Of a DNA stretch of 64,000 nt, positions 1-9,017 are shown in pieces; position 1 is the stretch's first letter, and each line of letters opens with the position of its first letter. A program made the translations under genes and the position numbers. The stretch lies in contig CAWJDO010000002.1 in NCBI GenBank assembly GCA_963841635.1, positions 4,774,001 to 4,838,000 on the forward strand, given 5' to 3'. This stretch comes from DASWZN01 sp963841635 (GTDB taxonomy: Bacteria; Acidobacteriota; Terriglobia; Bryobacterales; Bryobacteraceae). The notes beneath the pieces were generated by a model. That model saw only the letters and a list, made by a program, of their open reading frames with translations. It made no database searches and had not been told where the DNA came from.

Positions 1-535
1 TGCGCGCAAACACCTCGGCGCTGAAATCCACTAGGTCCATCTTGTTCACAGCGACCACGATCTGCGGGATGCCGAGCAGTGCCGCGATGAAGGCGTGCCG
101 GCGCGATTGCGGCAACACGCCGTTGCGCGCGTCCACCAGCACGATCGCGAGGCCCGCCGTGGAGGCGCCCGTGGCCATGTTCCGCGTGTACTGCTCATGT
201 CCCGGAGTATCGGCGATGATGAACTTCCGCTTCGGCGTAGCGAAGTAACGATAGGCCACGTCGATCGTGATTCCCTGTTCGCGTTCCGCGCGCAGCCCAT
301 CGGTCAGCAATGAAAAGTCGATCGGTCCGGACGACCGGTTCAGGGTGGAGTTGCGTACCGCCGCGAGCTGGTCCTCGTAAACTCCGCGCGAGTCGAAAAG
401 TAGCCGGCCGATGAGCGTGGACTTCCCGTCGTCCACGCTGCCGGCCGTCGTGAACCGTAGCAATCCCTTGCGCTGATCCTGCTCCAGGAACGCGTCGATG
501 TTCCGCACCGCGCCGGTTGCCTCCAGGATCGCCAT
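1..535 (-). CDS. cysN: Sulfate adenylyltransferase large subunit (GTPase), 5' part only
   Basis: ATP sulfurylase GTPase subunit; with CysD it makes adenosine phosphosulfate from sulfate and ATP in the cytoplasm. The gene is cut by the window start, so only about 178 N-terminal residues are seen. The translation factor-type GTPase motifs are intact: G1 GSVDDGKST, the G2-region EQGITIDVAYR, G3 DTPGHE and G4 NKMD. It is the last visible gene of the leftward sulfate operon, and its ATG shares one base with the cysD stop (TGATG), which implies translational coupling. Whether an APS kinase (CysC) domain is fused at the C-terminus cannot be seen. Confidence 0.95.
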   Translation of the reverse strand, partial: MAILEATGAVRNIDAFLEQDQRKGLLRFTTAGSVDDGKSTLIGRLLFDSRGVYEDQLAAVRNSTLNRSSGPIDFSLLTDGLRAEREQGITIDVAYRYFATPKRKFIIADTPGHEQYTRNMATGASTAGLAIVLVDARNGVLPQSRRHAFIAALLGIPQIVVAVNKMDLVDFSAEVFAR

Positions 536-1437
536 CAGAAATACCCCTCGCGTTTCTTCAGCTCCATCGAACCTTCCTGATCGTGGTCGATCACGCGATT
601 CTCCCGCTCCGAACGGCGCATGCCCACCAGCTCCGCGATGATCTTCGGCACCGTATCGGCGTCCGACCGCACGGCGCCCGTGCAGTACGTGCATCCGAGC
701 GAACGCATGCGGCACATCACCATTTGCGGCTTCTCGCCGGGCAGCAGCCGCGGCGCGTACTCGGTCGAAATGAGAGTATCGCCGCGCACGATCATCTCCC
801 GCATCTTGGCGAAATACAGCGGCACCACTGGGATGTTCTCCAGATGTATGTAGTGCCAGACGTCCAGTTCGGTCCAGTTCGAGAGCGGAAAAACGCGTAT
901 GCTCTCGCCCTTGTCGATCCGGCCGTTGAACAGATTCCACAGCTCCGGCCGCTGGCTCTTCGGATCCCACTGGCCTGCCCCATCGCGGAACGAGTACACG
1001 CGCTCCTTGGCGCGCGACTTTTCCTCTTCCCGCCGCGCGCCTCCAAATGCGGCGTCGAAACCGCCCTCCGTCAGTGCATCGAGCAGCGAGCGCGTCTTCA
1101 GCAGCCCGCAGCATTTCTGTGTCCCCAGCCGGAACGGATTCGCCCCGTCCGCCAGCGCGCCCTCGTTCCGGTGCACAATCAGAGTCGCGCCGATCCGCGC
1201 GGTGTACTCATCGCGGAACGTGAGCATCTCCCGAAATTTATAACTCGTATCGACGTGCAGCAGCGGGAATGGAATTCTGCCGGGGTGAAACGCCTTCTGC
1301 GCCAGGCGCAGCATGACGGACGAGTCCTTGCCGATCGAGTACAGCATCACCGGGCGCGCGAACTCCGACGCCACTTCGCGAAAGATGTGTATGCTCTCGG
1401 CCTCGAGCTCTTTCAGATGTGTCAGCCGGTTGCTCAA
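535..1437 (-). CDS. cysD: Sulfate adenylyltransferase small subunit
   Basis: Catalytic subunit of ATP sulfurylase (300 aa), of the PP-loop ATP pyrophosphatase fold. The PP-loop appears as YSIGKDSSVML near residue 33, followed by HVDTSYKFREM. Length and sequence fit CysD well and not the related CysH reductase. The start overlaps the cysA stop by 4 nt (ATGA), and the stop overlaps cysN by 1 nt. It supplies the activation step directly behind the sulfate importer genes. Confidence 0.96.
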   Translation of the reverse strand: MSNRLTHLKELEAESIHIFREVASEFARPVMLYSIGKDSSVMLRLAQKAFHPGRIPFPLLHVDTSYKFREMLTFRDEYTARIGATLIVHRNEGALADGANPFRLGTQKCCGLLKTRSLLDALTEGGFDAAFGGARREEEKSRAKERVYSFRDGAGQWDPKSQRPELWNLFNGRIDKGESIRVFPLSNWTELDVWHYIHLENIPVVPLYFAKMREMIVRGDTLISTEYAPRLLPGEKPQMVMCRMRSLGCTYCTGAVRSDADTVPKIIAELVGMRRSERENRVIDHDQEGSMELKKREGYF

Positions 1438-2510
1438 ATGCTGTAGTCCTCCATGAAAATCCTGGCGTCCCGCAGGCTCACATAGACGCTGTCCCCGGAA
1501 GCCACGCGGCTGTCGCGGAATTGCGCGTGCGACATCTCGACCGTCACCGCCTCGCCGGTCTCGGCAACCAGCTCAACCCGCACCTGCGGTCCCGCCGACT
1601 GCACCCGCTCCACCCGCGCGCTCAGCCCCGGCCTTCCGTCGCGCTGCGTGTGTATGTCGAGGTCGTACGGCCGCACGAAGAGGCGAGCGGCCTGCCCGTC
1701 GGCGCTGCCGCCGTCCGGATGATCCAGAACCAGCTGCCCGAAAACCGCCTTGCCGCTCTCGATCCGCCCGTGGAACAAATTCACGCTGCCCATGAAGTCC
1801 ATCACGAACTCGGAGGCCGGGTGGTGGAATACGTCCTCCGGCGCGCCCACCTGCTCGATGCGCCCTTCGTTCATCACCACCACGCGGTCCGCGACTTCGA
1901 GCGCCTCGTCCTGATCGTGCGTGACCAGCAGGCTGGTGACGTGAACTTCATCGTGAAGCCTTCGCAGCCAGCGGCGCAGGCCCTGCCGGACCTTGGCGTC
2001 CAGTGCGCCGAACGGCTCATCGAGCAGCAGCACCTTGGGCTCGATCGCCAGCGCGCGCGCCAGCGCCACCCGCTGCCTCTGCCCGCCGGAGAGCTGCGAC
2101 GAATACCGATCGGCCATGTTCTCCAGATGGATCAGCTCGATCAGTTCCCGCACCCGGTCCCGTATGACTTTCTCCGAGGGCCGCTGATCGCGCGGGCGAA
2201 CCCGCAGCCCGAACGCGATGTTCTCGAACACGGTCATATTGCGGAACAGGGCATAGTGCTGGAACACGAAGCCGACCCGCCGCTCGCGAGCGTGCCGTGC
2301 GGTGACGTCCTGCCCTTCGAAGAGCACCGTCCCCGCTGGTTCGGCATCGGGCGTCTCCAGTCCCGCGATGATGCGCAGCAGAGTCGTCTTGCCCGATCCG
2401 GATGGACCCAGCAACGCCAGCAGCTCGCCTTCCTTCACTTCGAGGCTGACGTCGCGCAGCGCGGTGAAGCTTCCGAAGGTCTTCGTGATGTGGCGGGCTT
2501 CGATGGACAT
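1434..2510 (-). CDS. cysA: Sulfate/thiosulfate ABC importer, ATPase subunit
   Basis: ATP-binding subunit (358 aa) of the CysTWA-Sbp sulfate importer, acting on the cytoplasmic face of the inner membrane. Walker A GPSGSGKTT is near residue 34, the signature LSGGQRQRVALARA near 139, and Walker B LLLDEPFGALD near 160. The C-terminal third is the regulatory TOBE-like domain usual for CysA. It sits 2 nt behind cysW and overlaps cysD by 4 nt. Confidence 0.96.
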   Translation of the reverse strand: MSIEARHITKTFGSFTALRDVSLEVKEGELLALLGPSGSGKTTLLRIIAGLETPDAEPAGTVLFEGQDVTARHARERRVGFVFQHYALFRNMTVFENIAFGLRVRPRDQRPSEKVIRDRVRELIELIHLENMADRYSSQLSGGQRQRVALARALAIEPKVLLLDEPFGALDAKVRQGLRRWLRRLHDEVHVTSLLVTHDQDEALEVADRVVVMNEGRIEQVGAPEDVFHHPASEFVMDFMGSVNLFHGRIESGKAVFGQLVLDHPDGGSADGQAARLFVRPYDLDIHTQRDGRPGLSARVERVQSAGPQVRVELVAETGEAVTVEMSHAQFRDSRVASGDSVYVSLRDARIFMEDYSI

Positions 2511-2512
2511 CG

Positions 2513-3409
2513 CTATCCCTCAGCGCCCTCACTGGCGGCGACTTCCGCAAAGTCCTGGCGCACCTTCCTCTCCAGAAGTCGCTTCGCGCCGAGCGTCACC
2601 AGCGCCAGCAGCGCCAGCAGGCTGGCCACCGCGAACGCCGCGGCGAAGTTGTACTCGTTGTAGAGAATCTCGACGTGCAAGGGCATGGTATTTGTTTCGC
2701 CGCGGATGTGCCCCGACACCACCGAGACCGCGCCGAATTCGCCCATCGCGCGGGCCGCGCACAGGATGACGCCGTAAAGCAGGCTCCACTTGATGTTGGG
2801 CAGCGTCACGCGCCAGAAGATGTGCCAGCCGCGGGCGCCCAACACCAGCGCGGCTTCCTCTTCTTCGGTTCCCTGCGCCTGCATTAGCGGGATCAGCTCG
2901 CGCGCCACAAAGGGAAACGTCACGAAAACCGTGGCCAGCACGATGCCTGGTACGGCGAAGATGATCTTGATATCGTGCCGGCCCAGCCAGGGTCCGAACC
3001 AGCCCTGCGCGCCGAACATCAGCACGTAGATGAGTCCCGCAATCACCGGCGAGACCGCGAAGGGAAGGTCAATGAGCGTGATCAGGACGTTCTTGCCGTG
3101 AAACTGGAATCGTGCGATCGCCCACGCCGCGGCCAGCCCGAACACCAGGTTCAGCGGGACGGCGATTCCAGTCGCCAGCAGCGTCAACCGGATGGCGGAC
3201 AGCGCGTCGGGTTCGGTGACCGCCGCCCAGTAAACACCCAATCCTTTTTCGAGCGCCTGCGCGAACACCGCGATCAAAGGCATCACCACAAACAAACTCA
3301 GGAACCCGAGCGCCACAACAATCAGGCCGTACCGCAGCCACGTAGGTTCCGTAGTGGGGCAGACCTCCAGGTCTGCGCGAGGTCTCCAGACCTCGCTGTT
3401 CGTCTTCAT
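2513..3409 (-). CDS. cysW: Sulfate ABC importer permease
   Basis: Inner-membrane permease (298 aa) with several hydrophobic helices and the permease EAA-type loop around residues 180-200 (QAQGTEEEEAALVLGARG). The ATG at 3409 overlaps the cysT stop by 4 nt. Residues about 5-17 (EVWRPRADLEVCPTTEP) are encoded by a pair of palindromes at 3359-3396 that recur elsewhere in the window. The first part of the protein is therefore repeat-derived, while the conserved permease begins at about residue 24 (WLRYGLIVVALGF). An internal start cannot be ruled out, but the ATGA overlap favours 3409. Confidence 0.93.
   Translation of the reverse strand: MKTNSEVWRPRADLEVCPTTEPTWLRYGLIVVALGFLSLFVVMPLIAVFAQALEKGLGVYWAAVTEPDALSAIRLTLLATGIAVPLNLVFGLAAAWAIARFQFHGKNVLITLIDLPFAVSPVIAGLIYVLMFGAQGWFGPWLGRHDIKIIFAVPGIVLATVFVTFPFVARELIPLMQAQGTEEEEAALVLGARGWHIFWRVTLPNIKWSLLYGVILCAARAMGEFGAVSVVSGHIRGETNTMPLHVEILYNEYNFAAAFAVASLLALLALVTLGAKRLLERKVRQDFAEVAASEGAEG
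3359..3396 (-). repeat. TGGA-loop double-hairpin repeat inside cysW
   Basis: Two abutting perfect inverted repeats, 3359-3376 and 3377-3396. Read on the minus strand each has a TGGA loop closed by a GC-rich stem (GCAGACC/GGTCTGC and GCGAGGTC/GACCTCGC), and the pair is followed by CCCCAC. The same layout with different stem bases occurs at 39277-39314 and 41585-41620. Here it lies in the reading frame of cysW. Confidence 0.85.
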
Positions 3410-4251
3410 GCCACCTCCGTATACCGTCTGCTGCGCCACTGCAGCAAATTGATCGTAAGCAGCAGCCCGAACGACGCCACCAGCATCATCAGGGCAATGG
3501 CCGTGGCCCCCGTGTAGTCGTACTGCTCCAGACGCGTGACGATCAGCAGCGGCGTGATCTCCGTCCGCATCGGCATGTTGCCCGATATGAATATGACCGA
3601 CCCGTACTCCCCCAGCGCCCGCGCGAACGCCATCGCAAAACCCGTCAGCAGCGCCGGACGCAGAATCGGAAACACCACCCGCACAAACGTCAGCCAGCGG
3701 CCCGCGCCCAGGCTGGCCGCCGCCTCCTCCACCTGCGGGTCCACGTCTTCGAGCACCGGCTGCACGCTGCGCACCACGAACGGCAGACCGATAAACACCA
3801 GCGCCACGAATACCCCCAGCCGCGTGAACGCCACGCGGATTCCCAAGGGCGCGAGCCACCGGCCGATCCACCCATGCTCCGTATAGAGGCTGGTGAGCGC
3901 AATCCCCGCCACCGCGGTCGGCAGCGCGAAGGGCAGATCCACCAGCGCATCCGCCAGCCGCTTTCCCGGAAACTGGTACCGCACCAGAACCCAGGCCACC
4001 ACCAGTCCGAACACCGCGTTCACCGCCGCCGCCGCCAGCGACGCCCCAAAGCTCAAGCGGTAGGAGGCGACGACGCCCGGCGAGCTGATCGCCCCCCAGA
4101 AGTGGCTCCAACTGGAGGTGGCGGTCTTCAGGAACACGGCGCTCAGGGGCACCAGCACAATCAGGCTCAGGTAGAGGACCGAGAACCCGAACGTCGGCCA
4201 GAAGCCGGGCAAAATGCTGGCGCGCTTGAATCCCTGGTTTGCCACCGTCAC
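3406..4251 (-). CDS. cysT: Sulfate ABC importer permease
   Basis: Second inner-membrane permease of the sulfate importer (281 aa, also called cysU), with about six hydrophobic segments and the conserved run ARALGEYGSVIFISGN near residue 220. The GTG at 4251 gives a GTGA overlap with the sbp stop. A second in-frame GTG at 4245 has a better-placed Shine-Dalgarno (GGAGG, 5 nt away), so translation may begin there. It lies between sbp and cysW in the operon. Confidence 0.94.
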   Translation of the reverse strand: MTVANQGFKRASILPGFWPTFGFSVLYLSLIVLVPLSAVFLKTATSSWSHFWGAISSPGVVASYRLSFGASLAAAAVNAVFGLVVAWVLVRYQFPGKRLADALVDLPFALPTAVAGIALTSLYTEHGWIGRWLAPLGIRVAFTRLGVFVALVFIGLPFVVRSVQPVLEDVDPQVEEAAASLGAGRWLTFVRVVFPILRPALLTGFAMAFARALGEYGSVIFISGNMPMRTEITPLLIVTRLEQYDYTGATAIALMMLVASFGLLLTINLLQWRSRRYTEVA

Positions 4252-5249
4252 CTCCCCTGATAGATCCTATCGAAGATTCCGCCGTCGTCGAAATGTTTCT
4301 TCTGGACACTCTGCCAGCCGCCGAGAGTGTCGATGTTGAACAACGTGATCGAGCGAAACCGGCTCCCGTATTTATCGGCCACTGCCTTCAGCCGCGGACG
4401 ATAGTAATTGCGCGCGGCGATCTCCTGCCCTTCGGGTGAGTATAGATACTCCAGATACGCTTTGGCCACCGCGGCTGTGCCATGGCGATTGGCCACCTTG
4501 TCGACCACACTAACGACCGGTTCCGCAACGATGCTCAGGGAGGGAACGACAATTTCGAACTTGTCGTTGCCGAGCTCGTGCATCGCCAGAAACGCCTCGT
4601 TCTCCCAAGCCAGCAGAACATCGCCGATTCCGCGCTGCACGAAGGTTGTCGTAGCGCCCCGCGCGCCCGAGTCCAGCACGGGAACGTTCTTATACAGCCG
4701 CGTGACGAACTTCTCGGCTCCGGTCTCGCCAAGGCCTTGCTTCACCGCGTAGCCCCACGCGGCAAGGTAGTCCCACCGCGCGCCGCCCGACGTTTTCGGA
4801 TTCGGCGTGATGACGCCGATGCCCGGCCGCACCAGGTCGCTCCAGTCCCGTATGTGCTTCGGGTTCCCCTTGCGCACCAGGAACACGATGGTGGACGTGT
4901 ATGGCGCGCTGTTGTGCGGCAGGCGGCTCTGCCAGTTCTTGGGCAGCAGCCCCGCCTTCTGGGCGATGGCGTCGACATCGTAAGCCAGCGCCAGCGTCAC
5001 CACGTCGGCCTCGAGCCCGTCGATCACCGCGCGCGCCTGCTTGCCCGAGCCCCCGTGCGACTGCTTGATGACGACATCCACGCCCGTCTTGGCTTTCCAA
5101 TACTTGCTGAACGCCGCGTTGAAATCCTGATACAGTTCGCGCGTCGGGTCGTAGGAGACGTTGAGCAGCGTGACCGTGCCCTGCCCCGCCCGGGCGAGGC
5201 CGGCCAACAGGAGAACCGAGAAGGCAACGAGTTGGTGAATTCGCGTCAT
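4248..5249 (-). CDS. sbp: Periplasmic sulfate-binding protein
   Basis: Solute-binding protein (333 aa) that delivers sulfate or thiosulfate to CysTWA. It has an N-terminal signal peptide (MTRIHQLVAFSVLLLAGLAR), then the family's TLLNVSYDPTRELYQDFN and the anion-binding motif KQSHGGSGKQAR, then ALAYDVDAI. The ATG at 5249 was chosen because it precedes the signal peptide and lies 1 nt behind the porin stop; a longer in-frame extension to 5294 would overlap the porin. Sbp and CysP share this fold, so the preferred anion is inferred from the neighbours. Confidence 0.94.
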   Translation of the reverse strand: MTRIHQLVAFSVLLLAGLARAGQGTVTLLNVSYDPTRELYQDFNAAFSKYWKAKTGVDVVIKQSHGGSGKQARAVIDGLEADVVTLALAYDVDAIAQKAGLLPKNWQSRLPHNSAPYTSTIVFLVRKGNPKHIRDWSDLVRPGIGVITPNPKTSGGARWDYLAAWGYAVKQGLGETGAEKFVTRLYKNVPVLDSGARGATTTFVQRGIGDVLLAWENEAFLAMHELGNDKFEIVVPSLSIVAEPVVSVVDKVANRHGTAAVAKAYLEYLYSPEGQEIAARNYYRPRLKAVADKYGSRFRSITLFNIDTLGGWQSVQKKHFDDGGIFDRIYQGR

Positions 5250-5250
5250 G

Positions 5251-6591
5251 TCAGACGAAGTTGACCTGGAACCGTGCCAGCACAACTCTCTCATTAGCCC
5301 GGCTCGCGCTTGCGAAGTTGGTATTTCCGTAGTCTACCGAGATACGTAGAAGCCGGTTGAGATACCAGTTCACGCCGCCCACCCACTCCCGTGCGCGCCG
5401 CGGCGACTTCGTGGGATCCGCGAAGCCGTAGCTGTAGAGCCCCCGCTCCGCGCTGAAGTCGCCCACGCGAGCCGCCACTTCCCACGCGCCCCAACCGCCG
5501 TTCTTCGGATCGAAAGCCTTTCGCGGCGTGGGAGAAGTAAAGCCCTTGGGCTCGCCCGTCAGAATGTAGCTGGCCGCGACCTGCCAGGACCGGAACGCGA
5601 TGTCCCGCCGCAGCACGCCTTTCTGAAATCCCTCCTCCGTCAGAGTGTATTCCGACAGCAGACCGAACGGTCCGAAGTGGTAGTAGGCGTGCGGAGCCAG
5701 CCGGGTCCTGTGGCCCGCCGGCACGACTCCCGAAGCAAAAGTCACGAAAGTGTTCTGGCCGAAACTCTTGTACGAGGGCAGCGCGATCTTATCCACATTC
5801 CCACCGCCCCCGCCGATTCCGAATCCCAGCCCGCTCAACGGGCTTTCGCCGCCCCTCTGAAACGGGGTCAGGAACAAACGGCCCGCATAGTCGCGGTGGT
5901 TACTGGCGGCCGTGTCCGCCAGGCCGTTGTCCGGCACGCCGTTGAAGACCCCTCCGGCGTAGTACACGCGGTGCTTCAGCAGGCTGCCCGATAGCTGGTA
6001 GCCGATGTCGCGGCTCGGCACCAGCAGCGTCGGCAGACCGCGCTCCACGAAGCTCGTATCGTCGTCCGATTGCAGCCGCTCCAGACCGACGGGCGGTTTG
6101 AATTTGCCGACGCGAAGGTTGGCCGCCGAAAAGTATTTGAGTTCCAGATAGGCGTCGTAGATGACCGTCTGCCCCTGCCCGAAGTCCGGCCGGAAGAAGA
6201 AGTCCACGTATTTGTAGATGGTGCCCGAAAAGGTGGGCCGCACCCGCCGCAGCAAAATCGTGTCCGGCAGCGACGAGCTTCCTTCGCCCGAGAACGAGCG
6301 GTTGTCCACCTGCAGATCGGCGCCGATCTTCAGCACGAAGTTCCCATCGTTCGAGCGGATCTTGAATCCGCTGGTGTCCGCGGTCACCGCAGCACCGTTC
6401 TTGGCCTGGTCCGCCGCCGCCTCGTCTTTGAGTTCCTTGTTCCGTTCATCCGCCCGTACCCGCTGGTCGAGCGCCTCCACCTTCTGCTCCAATTCCTGAA
6501 CCTTGTCATCGGTCGACTGCGCCCCGACCGGCGCCGACAGCATCGTCACGAGAAGGGCCGAAAGCCCGAACCGCCTGCTGTGCTGAGACAC
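5251..6591 (-). CDS. OprO/OprP-type outer-membrane porin, probably sulfate-associated
   Basis: Anion-porin-like protein (446 aa). It has a signal peptide (about residues 1-25, ending APVGA), a short coiled coil (VQELEQKVEALDQRV) of the kind that forms the periplasmic neck in this family, and then a beta-rich barrel with recurrent aromatic strand ends and a C-terminal Phe-Val. The GTG at 6591 is preferred over an ATG at 6699 because GGGAG lies just upstream and the signal peptide follows directly. It is the first gene of the sulfate operon. The family is best known for phosphate uptake, so a role in sulfate passage is inferred from position. Confidence 0.85.
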   Translation of the reverse strand: MSQHSRRFGLSALLVTMLSAPVGAQSTDDKVQELEQKVEALDQRVRADERNKELKDEAAADQAKNGAAVTADTSGFKIRSNDGNFVLKIGADLQVDNRSFSGEGSSSLPDTILLRRVRPTFSGTIYKYVDFFFRPDFGQGQTVIYDAYLELKYFSAANLRVGKFKPPVGLERLQSDDDTSFVERGLPTLLVPSRDIGYQLSGSLLKHRVYYAGGVFNGVPDNGLADTAASNHRDYAGRLFLTPFQRGGESPLSGLGFGIGGGGGNVDKIALPSYKSFGQNTFVTFASGVVPAGHRTRLAPHAYYHFGPFGLLSEYTLTEEGFQKGVLRRDIAFRSWQVAASYILTGEPKGFTSPTPRKAFDPKNGGWGAWEVAARVGDFSAERGLYSYGFADPTKSPRRAREWVGGVNWYLNRLLRISVDYGNTNFASASRANERVVLARFQVNFV

Positions 6592-6653
6592 GTTGCTCTG
6601 CTCCCGGTTTGGAATTTGATCCGTTGGTACGACTGGCGCGCGCGTCTGAGGCC

Positions 6654-6683
6654 AGTATAGAGCCAGATCTCCCCAAAAGTCAA
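6654..6683 (-). promoter_or_regulatory. Sigma-70 type promoter of the porin-cys operon
   Basis: On the minus strand TTGACT (6678-6683) and TATACT (6654-6659) are separated by 18 bp. Predicted transcription start is near 6647, leaving a leader of about 55 nt to the porin GTG. CTATA-containing half sites lie in and upstream of the box and resemble the palindrome of the divergent promoter, so shared control is possible but unproven. Confidence 0.65.
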
Positions 6684-6763
6684 CAATCTCTATCGACAAA
6701 CATTAGATTAAACTATAGCTCAGCAATTCAATAACATAGCGACAGCCACGAGAGGGCATTGGC

Positions 6764-6799
6764 TTGAAACTGCAATCGTAGTATCCTATACTCTATAGG
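6764..6799 (+). promoter_or_regulatory. Promoter with palindromic operator over the -10 box
   Basis: TTGAAA (6764-6769), 17 bp, TATACT (6787-6792). The -10 box lies inside a perfect 6-3-6 inverted repeat, CCTATA-CTC-TATAGG (6785-6799). A dimeric repressor bound here would block the promoter of the cystathionine synthase-cysK operon. Rrf2-family cysteine regulators (CymR/IscR type) are one candidate class, but no such gene is in the window. Confidence 0.7.
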
Positions 6800-6819
6800 G
6801 AACTGGACAATCCGCGCCC

Positions 6820-7962
6820 ATGAACTTCAAAACCATCGCCATCCACGCCGGACACAACCCTCAGGATCACCTGGGCGCGGTCATGCCCCCGATCTTTCAG
6901 ACCTCTACCTTCGCATTCCGGGGCGTCAATCAGCCTGGCCCGTTCGACTACTCCCGCAGCGGGAACCCTACCAGGAAAGCGCTCGAGTCGTGCCTCGCGG
7001 CGCTCGAGGGCGGCACCGCTGGATTCGCCTTCGCCACCGGCATGGCCGCCGAAGCGACCCTGCTCATGATGTTCGAATCCGGGGACCGCGTGGCCGTCCA
7101 CAACGATCTCTATGGCGGCACCTATCGCCTGTTCGAATCCGTCTTTCGCAACAAGCAGATTTGCGCCGAGTACGTTGACCTGCGCGACCTGGCGGCATTA
7201 CGCGCCGTGCTCGAGCGGGGCGTCAAGGCGGTCTGGATCGAGTCGCCCACCAATCCGCTGATGAACCTGGTGGATCTTCGTGCCGTCTCCTCGCTCGCCC
7301 ACCAGCACGGCGCCATCGCGATCTGCGACAACACGTTTCTCTCGCCCTATTTCCAGCGGCCGCTCGAGCTGGGCGTCGACGTGGTCATGCACTCAACCAC
7401 CAAGTACATCAACGGCCACTCGGATGTGGTGGGCGGCGCCCTGATCACCAAGGACCCTCAACTCGCCGAAAAGATCGGGTACCTGCAAAACGCCATGGGC
7501 ACCTGTTCCGGACCCCAGGACTGCTTTCTTGTTTTGCGCGGTATAAAGACGCTGGCCGTCCGTATGGAGGAGCACAACCGAAACGCGCTGGCCGTGGCGC
7601 GATGGTTGGAACGGCATCCGAAGGTCTCGGCGGTCCTGCATCCGGGCCTGGAGAGCCATCCGCAGCACGATCTGGCGCTAAAGCAGATGAGCGGCTTCGG
7701 AGGAACCTTCTCCTTCCGCCTCGCGGGCGGCCAGGACGCCGTGATGCGCCTGCTCGCAGGCGTCCGCGTGTTTACGCTGGCCGAGTCGCTGGGAGGTGTC
7801 GAATCGCTGATCGAGCACCCGCTCACGATGACCCACGCTTCGGTGCCGCGCGACCGGCTCGATGCGATGGGCATCACGCCCGACCTCATTCGCGTCTCGG
7901 TCGGCCTCGAAGACGTGCAGGACCTCATCGCCGACCTGGAGACGGCGCTCGCAAGTTCATGA
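6820..7962 (+). CDS. Cystathionine gamma-synthase / gamma-lyase family PLP enzyme
   Basis: PLP-dependent trans-sulfuration enzyme (380 aa) of the Cys/Met metabolism family. Visible are SRSGNPTRKALE near residue 46, FATGMAA, ESPTNPL, CDNTFLSPYFQRPLELGVD and the PLP-lysine segment HSTTKYINGHSDV near residue 195. Whether it makes cystathionine, cleaves it, or works on O-acetylhomoserine cannot be settled by eye. Placement directly before cysK in a sulfur locus suggests methionine-to-cysteine conversion (MccB-like) or the reverse. The ATG lies about 20 nt after the predicted transcription start. Confidence 0.9.
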   Translation: MNFKTIAIHAGHNPQDHLGAVMPPIFQTSTFAFRGVNQPGPFDYSRSGNPTRKALESCLAALEGGTAGFAFATGMAAEATLLMMFESGDRVAVHNDLYGGTYRLFESVFRNKQICAEYVDLRDLAALRAVLERGVKAVWIESPTNPLMNLVDLRAVSSLAHQHGAIAICDNTFLSPYFQRPLELGVDVVMHSTTKYINGHSDVVGGALITKDPQLAEKIGYLQNAMGTCSGPQDCFLVLRGIKTLAVRMEEHNRNALAVARWLERHPKVSAVLHPGLESHPQHDLALKQMSGFGGTFSFRLAGGQDAVMRLLAGVRVFTLAESLGGVESLIEHPLTMTHASVPRDRLDAMGITPDLIRVSVGLEDVQDLIADLETALASS

Positions 7963-7996
7963 CCGGTATTGAAGACGAATTCTACAGGAGGATGAA

Positions 7997-8992
<996 letters not shown>

Positions 8993-9017
8993 GGACCGCG
9001 CCCGGACATCCCGCATT

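Noticed and set aside
2513..4309. 598-codon minus-strand frame covering cysW and the antisense phase of cysT
   Set aside because: Only the last 298 codons are the CysW permease. The upstream part is low-complexity Gly/Ala/Arg and overlaps cysT in another frame.
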